Shown here: positions 1 to 9,366 of the stretch, one piece after another
How positions within the stretch are numbered: position 1 is the stretch's first letter
Layout of the letters: each line of letters starts with the position of its first letter
Origin: Planctomycetota bacterium
GTDB lineage: Bacteria > Planctomycetota > Planctomycetia > Gemmatales > Gemmataceae
NCBI GenBank assembly: GCA_016873225.1
Contig: VGXS01000001.1
Coordinates: 62,001 to 126,000 of the forward strand
DNA length: 64,000 nucleotides
Reading direction: 5' to 3'
Translations under genes and position numbers: made by a program
Notes under the pieces: model-generated
The model's database searches: none
Seen by the model: the letters and a program-made list of their open reading frames with translations, nothing else
What the model was told of the DNA's origin: nothing

Positions 1-717
1 GTTCCCAAGGGACTCGATTACGATCTCTGGATCGGCCCCGCCCCGATGAGGCCTTACCACAAGGCCCACCTGCCCTTCGAATGGCGCCGCTGGTGGGATT
101 TTGGCACGGGCACCCTGGGTGACATGGGATGCCACTACCTCGACCTGGCCTTCTGGGCCCTCAACCTCGACCACCCCATCCATGTCTCCGCCAGCGGCAG
201 CCCGGTCCAGGAGGAGATGGCCGCCAAGGAACTCACCGCCACCTGGAAGTTCGACAAGCGAGGGGACAGGGCCCCGGTGACCGTGTCTTGGCACGACGGC
301 GGCCGGAAGCCCAAGGTTGAAGGAATGCTTCCCTGGAACGACGGCGTGCTGTTCGTCGGGGAAAAGGGAATGATCCAGTCGAATTATGGACAGCATTCCT
401 TCATCGGCATCAAGGCTGAAGATGCCAAGAAGGGTCTCAAGATCGAGCCGATCGCGGCGTCTCCGGGCCACTATGTCGAGTTCGTCAAGGGAATTCAGGG
501 CGAAGGCAAGCCGATGTGCTCCTTCGACTATTCGGGCCTTCTTTCGGAAATGGTGATCCTTGGAACCGTGGCCTACCGCGCGGGCACGGCATTCAACTGG
601 GATGGCAAGGCCTTCAAGGCCGACCAACCCAAGGCGACGGCCCTACTCACAAAGAAATATCGCGAACCATGGGTCTCATCCCTCTCCAAGTTCATGAACA
701 TGACCCAACTGGCCTGA
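1..717 (+). CDS. Gfo/Idh/MocA family oxidoreductase, 3' part only
   Basis: The reading frame is open from base 1, so the gene starts outside the window and only the C-terminal ~238 residues are present. The segment 'PKGLDYDLWIGPAP' followed by 'WWDFGTGTLGDMGCHYLD' is characteristic of the C-terminal domain of planctomycetal Gfo/Idh/MocA dehydrogenases, in which Asp and His of the GDMGCH stretch lie near the substrate pocket. The N-terminal Rossmann domain is not visible. Family members oxidise or epimerise sugars and cyclitols using NAD(P), but the substrate here cannot be read. A strong hairpin terminator follows the TGA stop. A second member of the family lies at 36.9-38.2 kb. Confidence 0.9.
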   Translation, partial: VPKGLDYDLWIGPAPMRPYHKAHLPFEWRRWWDFGTGTLGDMGCHYLDLAFWALNLDHPIHVSASGSPVQEEMAAKELTATWKFDKRGDRAPVTVSWHDGGRKPKVEGMLPWNDGVLFVGEKGMIQSNYGQHSFIGIKAEDAKKGLKIEPIAASPGHYVEFVKGIQGEGKPMCSFDYSGLLSEMVILGTVAYRAGTAFNWDGKAFKADQPKATALLTKKYREPWVSSLSKFMNMTQLA

Positions 718-744
718 TAAAGGAACTTTTTCAACCCTGAAGCC

Positions 745-782
745 GATGAGGCGGGCCGCTTAGCCCGCCTCATCGCTTTTTG
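745..782 (+). terminator. Intrinsic terminator after the oxidoreductase gene
   Basis: A perfect 12-bp stem (745-756 with 763-774, arm GATGAGGCGGGC) with a 6-nt loop is followed by a run of T at 776-781. It lies between two convergent genes. The leftward gene has its stop at 803, and an A-rich stretch on the other side is short, so it serves mainly the plus strand. Confidence 0.85.
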
Positions 783-802
783 AGAAAAATTCCGGCCGGA
801 AT

Positions 803-2065
803 TCACCTGGCGGCGGATGCCTGATTCCATTTCCACGAAGCCAGGGCCTTAAGTTCCCGAATAAACAGTTCATTGCCGGAAACGGCAAGGTGGCCCCAGG
901 TTTCCTGATCGCTCACCTTGCGTTCGTCGAGGATCTCCAGTTTTTGCGGGTTGGCCTTCAACAGGTACAGGATGCCCCGGTTGTCCAGCGCGAGGATGCG
1001 GTCGCCGCGGGCCACCATCGACCAGTATTCGCCATAGCTTGAGGGAGATGTCCAGGTGACATTTCCCGTCGCCAAATTCACGCAGCAAACACGCCTGTTC
1101 CGCAGGTGCATGTAGGCATGCCCGTCATGAATGATCGGGCTCGACATGTTGGCTTCCGCGTTGCCTACCTTCCAGGCCTCCACGGAATCGATGTCACCGG
1201 CACCCTTGGAGACAATGTCGAAGCGATGGGCCTTCCCACCATAGGCGCTGGTGAAGATGCCACCCTGGTGAACGGCCGGGGTGAGAATGTTCATGCCCCT
1301 GAAGGCCGGTATCTCCCTTTTCCAAAGTACCTTGCCAGTCTCAGGGTCGATTCCAGCGAGGTGAGTGCGGGACTGAACGAGCAATTGATCGCGGCTGGCC
1401 AGCGTGGCGCGCACCGGAGACGCGAAGGCGCTGCCGTACATCCCTCCGCCATCCTCCAAGGATCGCCAGATGGTTTTGCCATCGTTCTTGTCAAGCTTGA
1501 CGAAGGCTCCTCCGGCCTGGACATAAACGCCTTTTGAATCGACCATGGGGGAGCAAACGAAACCGAAAGCCGGCAAGGGACTCTTGAACCGCTCAACGAA
1601 ATCAACCCGCCAGTGTTCCCGGCCCGTCTTGGCATCAAGTTTGACCAGCACATCCCGCATTCCGGCGACATAAATGGCGTCAGCATCAAGCGTGGGCGTG
1701 CTTCTGATCCAGTCGCCGTTTCGTTTGGCGAAAAACGGCACGCTCATGGCGCCCGGCCATGTGGCCTGCCAAACCAGCTTGCCCGTGGCCCGGTCGAATG
1801 CCTTCGCGACTTCGTTGCGCGCGCCGGCCGTTTCGGCGGAATAAACCTTGGACTCATCCACGACCGGCCCGGGATAACCGGCGGACATTTCGACTCGCCA
1901 TGAAAGGCTCAGGTGGGTTTCCTTGAGACTGTCGGGCCAAGCGTTGGCGGGATCGGGAATCCTGCCATCACGGCTTGGGCCACGCCATTGGTTCCATACC
2001 GTTGGCGCTGTTGGTGTTGCGGGTGGAAAACCCAATGCGAGGGACGCGGCGAATATCAGGATCAT
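803..2065 (-). CDS. Secreted PQQ-like beta-propeller (outer membrane protein assembly BamB-like) protein
   Basis: The ~420-residue protein begins with a signal peptide (MILIFAASLALGF) and continues with 'WNQWRGPSRDGRIP', the usual opening of planctomycetal PQQ-like WD40 proteins. Repeated blades follow, such as 'FDRATGKLVWQATWP', 'LDAKTGREHWRVDF', 'LDKNDGKTIWRSL' and 'IDPETGKVLWKREIP', each with the G-x-x-x-W signature. The start at 2065 is preferred because GGAG lies about 8 nt upstream, while earlier in-frame ATGs run into yebC. The gene is third in a leftward group after the TPR gene and yebC, with 52 nt from the yebC stop. No catalytic residues are evident, so a scaffold or sensor role is as likely as enzymatic activity. 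Confidence 0.88.
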   Translation of the reverse strand: MILIFAASLALGFPPATPTAPTVWNQWRGPSRDGRIPDPANAWPDSLKETHLSLSWRVEMSAGYPGPVVDESKVYSAETAGARNEVAKAFDRATGKLVWQATWPGAMSVPFFAKRNGDWIRSTPTLDADAIYVAGMRDVLVKLDAKTGREHWRVDFVERFKSPLPAFGFVCSPMVDSKGVYVQAGGAFVKLDKNDGKTIWRSLEDGGGMYGSAFASPVRATLASRDQLLVQSRTHLAGIDPETGKVLWKREIPAFRGMNILTPAVHQGGIFTSAYGGKAHRFDIVSKGAGDIDSVEAWKVGNAEANMSSPIIHDGHAYMHLRNRRVCCVNLATGNVTWTSPSSYGEYWSMVARGDRILALDNRGILYLLKANPQKLEILDERKVSDQETWGHLAVSGNELFIRELKALASWKWNQASAAR

Positions 2066-2117
2066 TACCGTTGCTCCGTTGCCTATTTCCATTATAGGCG
2101 ATGGAGCCATGCGCGAG

Positions 2118-2858
2118 TCAGGAGCCGAGCATGTCCTCGGTGATGTTCGCGTTGCTGAAAACATTCTGCACATCGTCATGGTCGTCCAAGGCTTCCAGCA
2201 GTCGGCCGATCTTGCCGCCGGTTTCCTTGTCGACGCTGACCGCTTCCTTGGGAATGCGGGTCACCTCGGCGCTTTCGGGAGCGATTCCGGCCTTGGCGAA
2301 GGCTTCCTGCACCTTCTGGAACATCCCGGGTTCGCAGGTGACCTCGAAGTTGGAACCGGCGGACCGCACATCGTCCGCGCCGGCGTCCAGGGCCAGGCCC
2401 ATGAGGGTGTCCTCGTCGGTTGACGAGGCGGCAATGACGAAAAGTCCCTTTCGGTCGAACATGTGGGCGGCGCAACCCGGGGCGCCCATGTTGCCGCCGC
2501 CCCGTTCAAAGATTTTTCGCACCTCGCCGTTCGTGCGATTCCTGTTGTCCGTGAGGATATCCACCAGGACCGCGGTTCCACCCGGACCGAAACCCTCGTA
2601 AATGATCTCGTCGAAGACCACGCCGTCGATTTCACCGCAGCCTTTCTTGATGGCGCGCTCGATGTTGTCCTTGGGCATGGATACCGCGCGAGCCTTGTCG
2701 ATGGCATAGCGCAGCTTGAGGTTCATCGCCGGATCGCCGCCACCGTTCTTCGCGGCGATCATGATGTAGCGGGACAGCTTGCTCCAAAGCTTGCCACGCT
2801 TGTTGTCCTGGATTCCCTTGTGGCGGGAGATGTTCGCCCAATGACTGTGTCCGGCCAT
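2118..2858 (-). CDS. yebC: YebC/PmpR (TACO1) family regulatory protein
   Basis: The 246-residue protein starts with the near-invariant MAGHSHWANI and continues with 'HKGIQDNKRGKLWSKLSRYI', 'MPKDNIERAIKKG', 'YEGFGPGGTAVLVDILTDNRNRT' and 'GAPGCAAHMFDRKG', all hallmarks of the family. Members act as DNA-binding regulators or, as shown more recently for some, help ribosomes through proline-rich stretches. The start is fixed by the conserved N-terminus at 2858. The longer open frame upstream has no family similarity. It lies 11 nt after the TPR gene and is very likely co-transcribed with it. Confidence 0.96.
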   Translation of the reverse strand: MAGHSHWANISRHKGIQDNKRGKLWSKLSRYIMIAAKNGGGDPAMNLKLRYAIDKARAVSMPKDNIERAIKKGCGEIDGVVFDEIIYEGFGPGGTAVLVDILTDNRNRTNGEVRKIFERGGGNMGAPGCAAHMFDRKGLFVIAASSTDEDTLMGLALDAGADDVRSAGSNFEVTCEPGMFQKVQEAFAKAGIAPESAEVTRIPKEAVSVDKETGGKIGRLLEALDDHDDVQNVFSNANITEDMLGS

Positions 2859-2869
2859 TCGATTCAACC

Positions 2870-5155
2870 TCAGTTGGGGCGGGCAGCCTTGGCGCCCCCC
2901 TTCAGCTTGCGCTCGATCAACTCGAGCCTGTTTTCCCCGGGGCGATCCTGGCCGGCGCGCCATAGGGCCGCCGCGCGCTCCCAACAGGCTCGGGCCGCCG
3001 CGGGTTCCCCGCGCGCCGACAAGGCATCACCCAGATGATCCCACAATACCGGGTCATCCCCTTCAGGCAAACGGGTGGCCCTTTCCAGTTCACGGCACGC
3101 CTCGTCCAGCCTTCCCCGCTTGAAGAGGATCCAGCCCAAGCTGTCCACCTTCATCGCGCTGTCATGGGCCGAGGTCCAGGCCGCCTGCTCGAACCGCGGC
3201 ATCACCCCTTGCCTTCGCTGGGCCGCCTCCAGTTCCAACGCCTCGCGGATCAGCTTCTCGGCGCGCGGCAGGTCCGCGCCTTTCTCCGCCAACTCATAGG
3301 CCAGTTCATTCGCCAGGTCGGGGTCGGCGGCGTTCCGCTCCACGAGGGATTCCAGTTCGGCCAAGGCCTCCTTGTCCCGGCCCGTCTGCTTCAGGACCCT
3401 GATCCTGGCAAGGCTGATGTCCCGCTTTTCACCCGGCAAGGTGTGTTCCCTTTCCAGGGCCAGCAGGTGGGCATCCGCCTCGCTGGCCTTGCCCAGGTGA
3501 GCCAAGGTGAGCGCCTTGAGCCTTCCGGCCCACAAGGCCACCTTGGGATCGGAGGCGTCGACCGCCTGTTTCAGTTCCGCAAGGGCCTCGGGGTACCGTC
3601 CCATCGACAGCAGGATGGAAGCGCATGTCGCCGACTGCCTCGGGCGGGCGGCCTCCGGAAGTTCGTCGCGAATGCGACGGCAGACGGCCAGGGCCTCGTC
3701 CCTGCGGTGTTCCCTCAGGCAAAGCTCCACGATGAAGAACCTGAGTTCATCCAACCTCACCGCCTGCCCGGGATCGGGCCGGCGCAGGGCCTCCATGACG
3801 AACGACCTGGCTTGGGCATGGGAGCGGAATCGGGTGGCCGCCTCGGCCAGAAGCACCAGGGTTTGGGGCTTGAATCCCGCCAGCGCCCCCTGGTTCGCCG
3901 CCGTGCCTTCACCAGCTTGCCCGGCAATGGCATCCAGCACCCGTTTGAGCCGCGCCGGATCCTCCAGCAGCGCCTGAACCAACACCCGGCAAGCATCGGG
4001 GCCGCCCTGCGAACCCGGGAAAGGAGGCGGGCCGCCGGCCGGGCCCCCATCCTCGGGCACGACCCACTCGTCCATGAGCTTGGCGATTCTCATCGCGCCG
4101 GGTTGGCCGCGCTCGAGCAGACCGAGAACCACCTCGCGCGCGGCACCAGGGTGCGCCTGTTCGCGAAGCACCCGCATCGCCTGTTCCAGCGCCTCTTCCT
4201 TGCGTCCCGATCGCGCCAGTTCCCTCGACCAAAGCATCCTGAGATCGGCGTTGCCCGGATCGTTCTGGGCATGGATCCTCAATTCCTCAAGCAGGCGCGC
4301 GTCGGCGCCCGCCTGCCTCCTGAGCCTCACCAGCAACTCGTAGCCATCGAGCATTTGCGGCTTGGTCGCCAGATATTCCTCCAACCGGGGTATCGCCTCA
4401 TCGCGGTGGCCCTTGCGCGCCTGGATCTCCGCCAGCCTCAGGCCAAGCCTTGCCGTGCGCACCGGATCGCGACGGTATGCCTCGAGATAACTCGCCAGGC
4501 CTGCTTCCGTGTCCCCGCGCTCGACCGCGTATCGGCCGATCCTCTCATGCACCTCGGCGCTTTTGCGCTCGATGTCCTCCACGCCGTAGACACCAATCTC
4601 GGAAGCCTCGGGGCGATCCAGCAACACCGCCAGCTCGCGCAGGGTTTTCTCGGCCCGTTCGCTGTCCTTCTGCTCCTCCCTCAAGGTGGCGATCACAATC
4701 AGCATGCGGATCCGTCCGGGCAGGTTGTCCGCCATGTTGGGCAGCGTCTTCTCCAAAACGGCGGCGGCCTCGCCTTCCCTGTTGCTTCGCCTGAGCGCCT
4801 CGGCAAGGAACAGCGCCGAGGCGGCGTCATCCGGCCGGGAGGCCAGGATCCGCTCTCCCGATTCGAGCGCCTCGGGTATCCGCAGCAATCCAAGATAAAG
4901 GGGCATGAGCGCCTGTCTTGGAGGCACCGCGTCCGGGTCGAGGCGGCGCACATCCTCGAGCAGGTTCATCGCCTCGATGAGGTTGCCGTCGTGCTGGGCC
5001 CTGAGCCCCTTGATGTAAAGGTCGAGCGCCTTGCGCCGGTCACGCTCCTGCCTGTCGGGGGGAGGCAGGGGCCGGGCCAAGGCCGGAGGAGCCTCGGGGA
5101 CCTGCCCGACCGCGCCCCATCCTGCCCATAGTGCCGCCAACGCCAATGCTTGCAT
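2870..5155 (-). CDS. Exported tetratricopeptide-repeat protein
   Basis: The 761-residue protein has an N-terminal signal-like segment (MQALALAALWAGWGAVGQ) followed by a long array of TPR-like helical pairs, seen for example in 'AMNLLEDVRRLDPDAVPPRQALMP', 'GLASYLEAYRRDPVRTARLGL' and 'EALAELKQAVDASDPKVALWAG'. The C-terminal part contains a typical unit, 'DSLGWILFKRGRLDEACREL', plus 'WDHLGDALSARGEPAAARACWERA'. AAGGAGG lies 8 nt before the ATG at 5155. TPR arrays are protein-interaction scaffolds. No enzymatic domain is visible. It heads the leftward TPR-yebC-propeller group. Confidence 0.9.
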   Translation of the reverse strand: MQALALAALWAGWGAVGQVPEAPPALARPLPPPDRQERDRRKALDLYIKGLRAQHDGNLIEAMNLLEDVRRLDPDAVPPRQALMPLYLGLLRIPEALESGERILASRPDDAASALFLAEALRRSNREGEAAAVLEKTLPNMADNLPGRIRMLIVIATLREEQKDSERAEKTLRELAVLLDRPEASEIGVYGVEDIERKSAEVHERIGRYAVERGDTEAGLASYLEAYRRDPVRTARLGLRLAEIQARKGHRDEAIPRLEEYLATKPQMLDGYELLVRLRRQAGADARLLEELRIHAQNDPGNADLRMLWSRELARSGRKEEALEQAMRVLREQAHPGAAREVVLGLLERGQPGAMRIAKLMDEWVVPEDGGPAGGPPPFPGSQGGPDACRVLVQALLEDPARLKRVLDAIAGQAGEGTAANQGALAGFKPQTLVLLAEAATRFRSHAQARSFVMEALRRPDPGQAVRLDELRFFIVELCLREHRRDEALAVCRRIRDELPEAARPRQSATCASILLSMGRYPEALAELKQAVDASDPKVALWAGRLKALTLAHLGKASEADAHLLALEREHTLPGEKRDISLARIRVLKQTGRDKEALAELESLVERNAADPDLANELAYELAEKGADLPRAEKLIREALELEAAQRRQGVMPRFEQAAWTSAHDSAMKVDSLGWILFKRGRLDEACRELERATRLPEGDDPVLWDHLGDALSARGEPAAARACWERAAALWRAGQDRPGENRLELIERKLKGGAKAARPN

Positions 5156-5269
5156 CCTGATCGCCTCCTTGGCGGAAGCGACGATAATGCCGTGGGCGCT
5201 CCGGGCGCCAGATACCTTGCCACGCCGGCTTGATTCCCGATTTTCAATGCCGGTAGGGTGAAGGAGGAG

Positions 5270-5300
5270 TTGACTGGCGCGCGGCGCGACCTGCTAAATA
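5270..5300 (+). promoter_or_regulatory. Possible sigma-70 promoter for the secreted protein gene
   Basis: TTGACT (5270-5275) and TAAATA (5295-5300) are spaced by 19 bp, 40 bp before the start codon of the rightward gene. The spacing is long and the region between is a run of alternating GC, so this is only a candidate. Confidence 0.3.
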
Positions 5301-5339
5301 GGTATTGGCGCGGCGCGCGCGGGTTACGGAGTGGATTCC

Positions 5340-6161
5340 ATGCCACGATCAGCCAGGTTGGGCGCTTGCACCTTGGCGGCCGCTTTGGGCTTGGCGGCAT
5401 GGGCGGCGCCCATCGCCACCGGACAAGACCAGGGAGGGCCGTTCATTCCCAAGGGCCCCAACGACCGGGTCGTGGCCCCCGGTCCAAGCCCGCAGGATCC
5501 CTCTCCCAAGCTCAACGGCCTTGGGGAAGGGGTTGATCCTCCCGGAATACCGCCCGTGTGGGTTCTGCACTTCAAGTTCAAGGATCCCCGGGTCGTCAAG
5601 GTGAAGATCCCCGGCAAGGGTGAAAGGCTATGCTGGTATCTCTGGTACCAGATTTACAATTTCACCGGTGAACCTCGTCAGCTGATTCCTTCATTCGAGA
5701 TCAAGGCCGATTCCTCCGATACCGTCCACGCCGACCAGATTCTCCCGGCGGTCGAGGCCGCCGTCGGCCGGGTCGAGGATCCCGCCGGAACCGACGCCAT
5801 CAAGAACTCGGTCACCATTTCGCAGGACCTTCTTCCCGTTTCCACCACCAAGCTGGGCCGTCCCGTGACGGGGGTCGCCCTTTGGGATGACATCGAACCC
5901 GAAGCCCAACGCTACACGCTGTTCGTGACCGGCCTTTCGAACGGTTGGTCGATTGCCACCGGCAACAACGCCGGTCCGAACGGGGAACCGGAGACAATTG
6001 TCCGCCGGAAGACCCTCCAGGTGGAATTCCGCCGGGTGGGAAACAGCGACAGAATTGAGATGGTGGGAACCCCGAGGTGGGTCTACCGGGGTGGACCGCT
6101 TGTCACCGCTCTCAAGGAACAGCCACCCCAAAACCCCGCCGATCCCAAGAAAATGCCATGA
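5340..6161 (+). CDS. Secreted hypothetical protein
   Basis: The 273-residue product starts with a signal peptide (positively charged start, then CTLAAALGLAAWAAPIATG) and has no transmembrane segment afterwards. GGAG sits 8 nt before the ATG at 5340. A GTG at 5331 is in frame but would overlap that ribosome-binding site. The body is rich in beta-type residues ('WVLHFKFKDPRVVKVKIPGKG', 'LCWYLWYQIYNFTGEPRQLIPSFEI') and ends with a proline-rich tail. I do not recognise the family. It lies just upstream of rpmA in the same direction with a 68-nt gap, so read-through is possible, but no functional link is evident. Confidence 0.75.
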   Translation: MPRSARLGACTLAAALGLAAWAAPIATGQDQGGPFIPKGPNDRVVAPGPSPQDPSPKLNGLGEGVDPPGIPPVWVLHFKFKDPRVVKVKIPGKGERLCWYLWYQIYNFTGEPRQLIPSFEIKADSSDTVHADQILPAVEAAVGRVEDPAGTDAIKNSVTISQDLLPVSTTKLGRPVTGVALWDDIEPEAQRYTLFVTGLSNGWSIATGNNAGPNGEPETIVRRKTLQVEFRRVGNSDRIEMVGTPRWVYRGGPLVTALKEQPPQNPADPKKMP

Positions 6162-6229
6162 CAACACCCGCGGTCGCGGTTAAGATTTCATTTCACGAAC
6201 TTTGAAGCCAAGGCTGGGGATCGTTTGTC

Positions 6230-6490
6230 ATGGCACACAAGAAAGGTCAAGGCTCGGTCAAGAACGGCCGCGATTCGCGAAGCAAGCGGCTCGGCGTGAA
6301 GACCTACGGCGGAACTCCTGTCTTCACCGGGAACATCCTGGTTCGGCAGCGCGGGACCCGCTACCACCCCGGCCGCAATGTCGGCATCGGCCGTGATGAC
6401 ACGCTGTTCGCCCTTGCCGATGGCGTTGTCGTGTTCGACCGGTCCGGCCGCCGCATCAATGTGATCAAGCCGGAAGCCGCCCAAGCCTGA
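6230..6490 (+). CDS. rpmA: 50S ribosomal protein bL27
   Basis: The 86-residue protein opens with [20 protein letters not shown] and contains '[22 protein letters not shown]' and '[20 protein letters not shown]', diagnostic of bL27, whose N-terminus reaches the peptidyl-transferase centre. No Firmicutes-type cleaved N-terminal extension is present. In most bacteria rpmA follows rplU. Here rplU is absent and the gene is preceded by a secreted-protein gene and followed at once by tRNA-Glu. Confidence 0.98.
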   Translation: MAHKKGQGSVKNGRDSRSKRLGVKTYGGTPVFTGNILVRQRGTRYHPGRNVGIGRDDTLFALADGVVVFDRSGRRINVIKPEAAQA

Positions 6491-6524
6491 TTCGAGAAAC
6501 CGGGCCCGTCCACAACAGGACCAT

Positions 6525-6597
6525 GCCCCCATCGTCTAGAGGCCTAGGACATAGCCCTCTCAAGGCTAAGACAGGGGTTCGAATCCCCTTGGGGGTA
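6525..6597 (+). tRNA. tRNA-Glu (anticodon CTC)
   Basis: The cloverleaf folds fully: acceptor arm GCCCCCA with TGGGGGT (the first pair is G-U), anticodon stem TAGCC/GGCTA with loop CTCTCAA giving anticodon CTC, and T-arm AGGGG/CCCCT with loop TTCGAAT. The discriminator base is A at 6597, and no CCA is encoded. It is likely expressed with rpmA, whose stop lies 34 nt upstream. Confidence 0.96.
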
Positions 6598-6602
6598 TCT
6601 TG

Positions 6603-6634
6603 GTGCCCCGTGGCTTAGGCCGCGGGGCACTTTT
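6603..6634 (+). terminator. Intrinsic terminator after tRNA-Glu
   Basis: GTGCCCCG (6603-6610) pairs with CGGGGCAC (6623-6630), followed by TTTT at 6631-6634. It begins 5 nt after the tRNA. Confidence 0.8.
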
Positions 6635-6677
6635 CGTTATGATTGATGCATGATGAGTCCGCTGAGGGAGGCCCGCC

Positions 6678-7775
6678 ATGAAAGTTGCGTTGATCCTGAT
6701 GCTGGCGATGGGCGGCCCGCCGGGCGCGGACCCCGCTTGCAGGGCCTTGTTGCTGGAATCGTTTCCAAGGCTGGATTCCGATTCCAGCGGTTCCCTTTCG
6801 CTTGAGGAAATGGACAAGGCCCTCGCCGATCCTTCCCTGAAAGGAAGCCACGCGGCCGCCGTGGCGGCCCTGCGACGCGCCGCCCGGACCAGGCTGAAAC
6901 CGCTCCCGGCACCTGTCACGCGTGAGGCGATCGCGAAACCCGACCCCGACAACGCGGGCGCCAAGCTGGAAAGCCATTACGCCTCCGCCCTCAAGCGGAT
7001 CAGGGAAACGCCCCGCGACCTTTTCACCAACCGCGCGCCGTCACTGGCGGACATCCACCAAGGCCGCGTGGGCGACTGCTTCTGCCTGGCGCCCTTGGGC
7101 GGGTGGGTTCATCGCGACGGCGATTCCGTCCGCGCCTTGTTCCGCTCCAGGGACGGCCATGTCGAGGTCCATGCGTGCGGACGCTGGATCGCCGTTCCGG
7201 CGCTCACCGACGGCGAGGTCGCCATCCTCGCCACAACCACGGGCGGAGGCACTTGGATCAACTACTACGAGAAGGCGATGGGCCTGGCCCGCCAACAGGG
7301 CGACAAGAAGCCATCGGTGTCACCCGTCGCCGCGATCGGCAGGGGCGGTTCCGCCGGCACGGCGATGCAAGCCCTCACCGGACGGGAGTCGGCCCGCTTC
7401 TCCTGCTCACCTTTCAAGCAGCCTACCCTCAAGCCGGACCGGGCCCGGATGCTTCTGGATGAATTGCGCGTGCGTTTGTCTGACAACATGGCGGGCCGCC
7501 TGCTCGCGTGCGCCGGCACGGGCACGACGGGAGTCAAGGTGCCGGGAATCCTAGGCAATCACGCCTATGCCGTGCTGGACTACGATCCCGGGGCCGACAT
7601 GGTTACCATCTGGAATCCGCACGGCAACTCGTTCACCCCCAAGGGAAAACCTGGAATCACCTCGGGTTATCCCACAAAAAATGGCGTTTTTTCGCTGCCG
7701 ACCGCCGAGGCCGTGGTGGTTTTCACCGGCTTTTCGTTCGAAACCGGGGACCCCGCCGGCCCCACCCGGCCCTGA
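6678..7775 (+). CDS. Calpain-like (C2 family) cysteine protease with EF-hand
   Basis: The 365-residue protein has an N-terminal export signal-like stretch and then a canonical 12-residue EF-hand loop at residues 33-44 (Asp33, Asp35, Ser37, Ser39, Glu44, with Gly38). A papain-fold domain with calpain signatures follows: QGRVGDC places the nucleophile at Cys134, 'WINYYEKAMG' matches the calpain EKA helix, GNHAYAV supplies His295, and IWNPHGN supplies Asn313. All three catalytic residues are present. Calpains are calcium-activated intracellular proteases in eukaryotes. Bacterial homologues are known but poorly studied. The combination implies calcium-dependent proteolysis outside the cytoplasm. 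It stands alone between a tRNA terminator and the convergent thiC gene, whose stop is 11 nt away. Confidence 0.82.
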   Translation: MKVALILMLAMGGPPGADPACRALLLESFPRLDSDSSGSLSLEEMDKALADPSLKGSHAAAVAALRRAARTRLKPLPAPVTREAIAKPDPDNAGAKLESHYASALKRIRETPRDLFTNRAPSLADIHQGRVGDCFCLAPLGGWVHRDGDSVRALFRSRDGHVEVHACGRWIAVPALTDGEVAILATTTGGGTWINYYEKAMGLARQQGDKKPSVSPVAAIGRGGSAGTAMQALTGRESARFSCSPFKQPTLKPDRARMLLDELRVRLSDNMAGRLLACAGTGTTGVKVPGILGNHAYAVLDYDPGADMVTIWNPHGNSFTPKGKPGITSGYPTKNGVFSLPTAEAVVVFTGFSFETGDPAGPTRP

Positions 7776-7786
7776 GGGCGCCGAAC

Positions 7787-9258
<1,472 letters not shown>

Positions 9259-9366
9259 CACATCTTACCCACCCGCAACCTTTCATCCACCCCGAATCGG
9301 CCAAGGCATGGATTTGCCGGGCCCGCGAATGGATAATGTCACAAGGGAATGACGCGGAGGTTCGGC

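Noticed and set aside
3035-5131. Long plus-strand open frame opposite the TPR gene
   Set aside because: The minus strand encodes clear TPR units with a signal peptide and ribosome-binding site. The plus frame is an antisense shadow.
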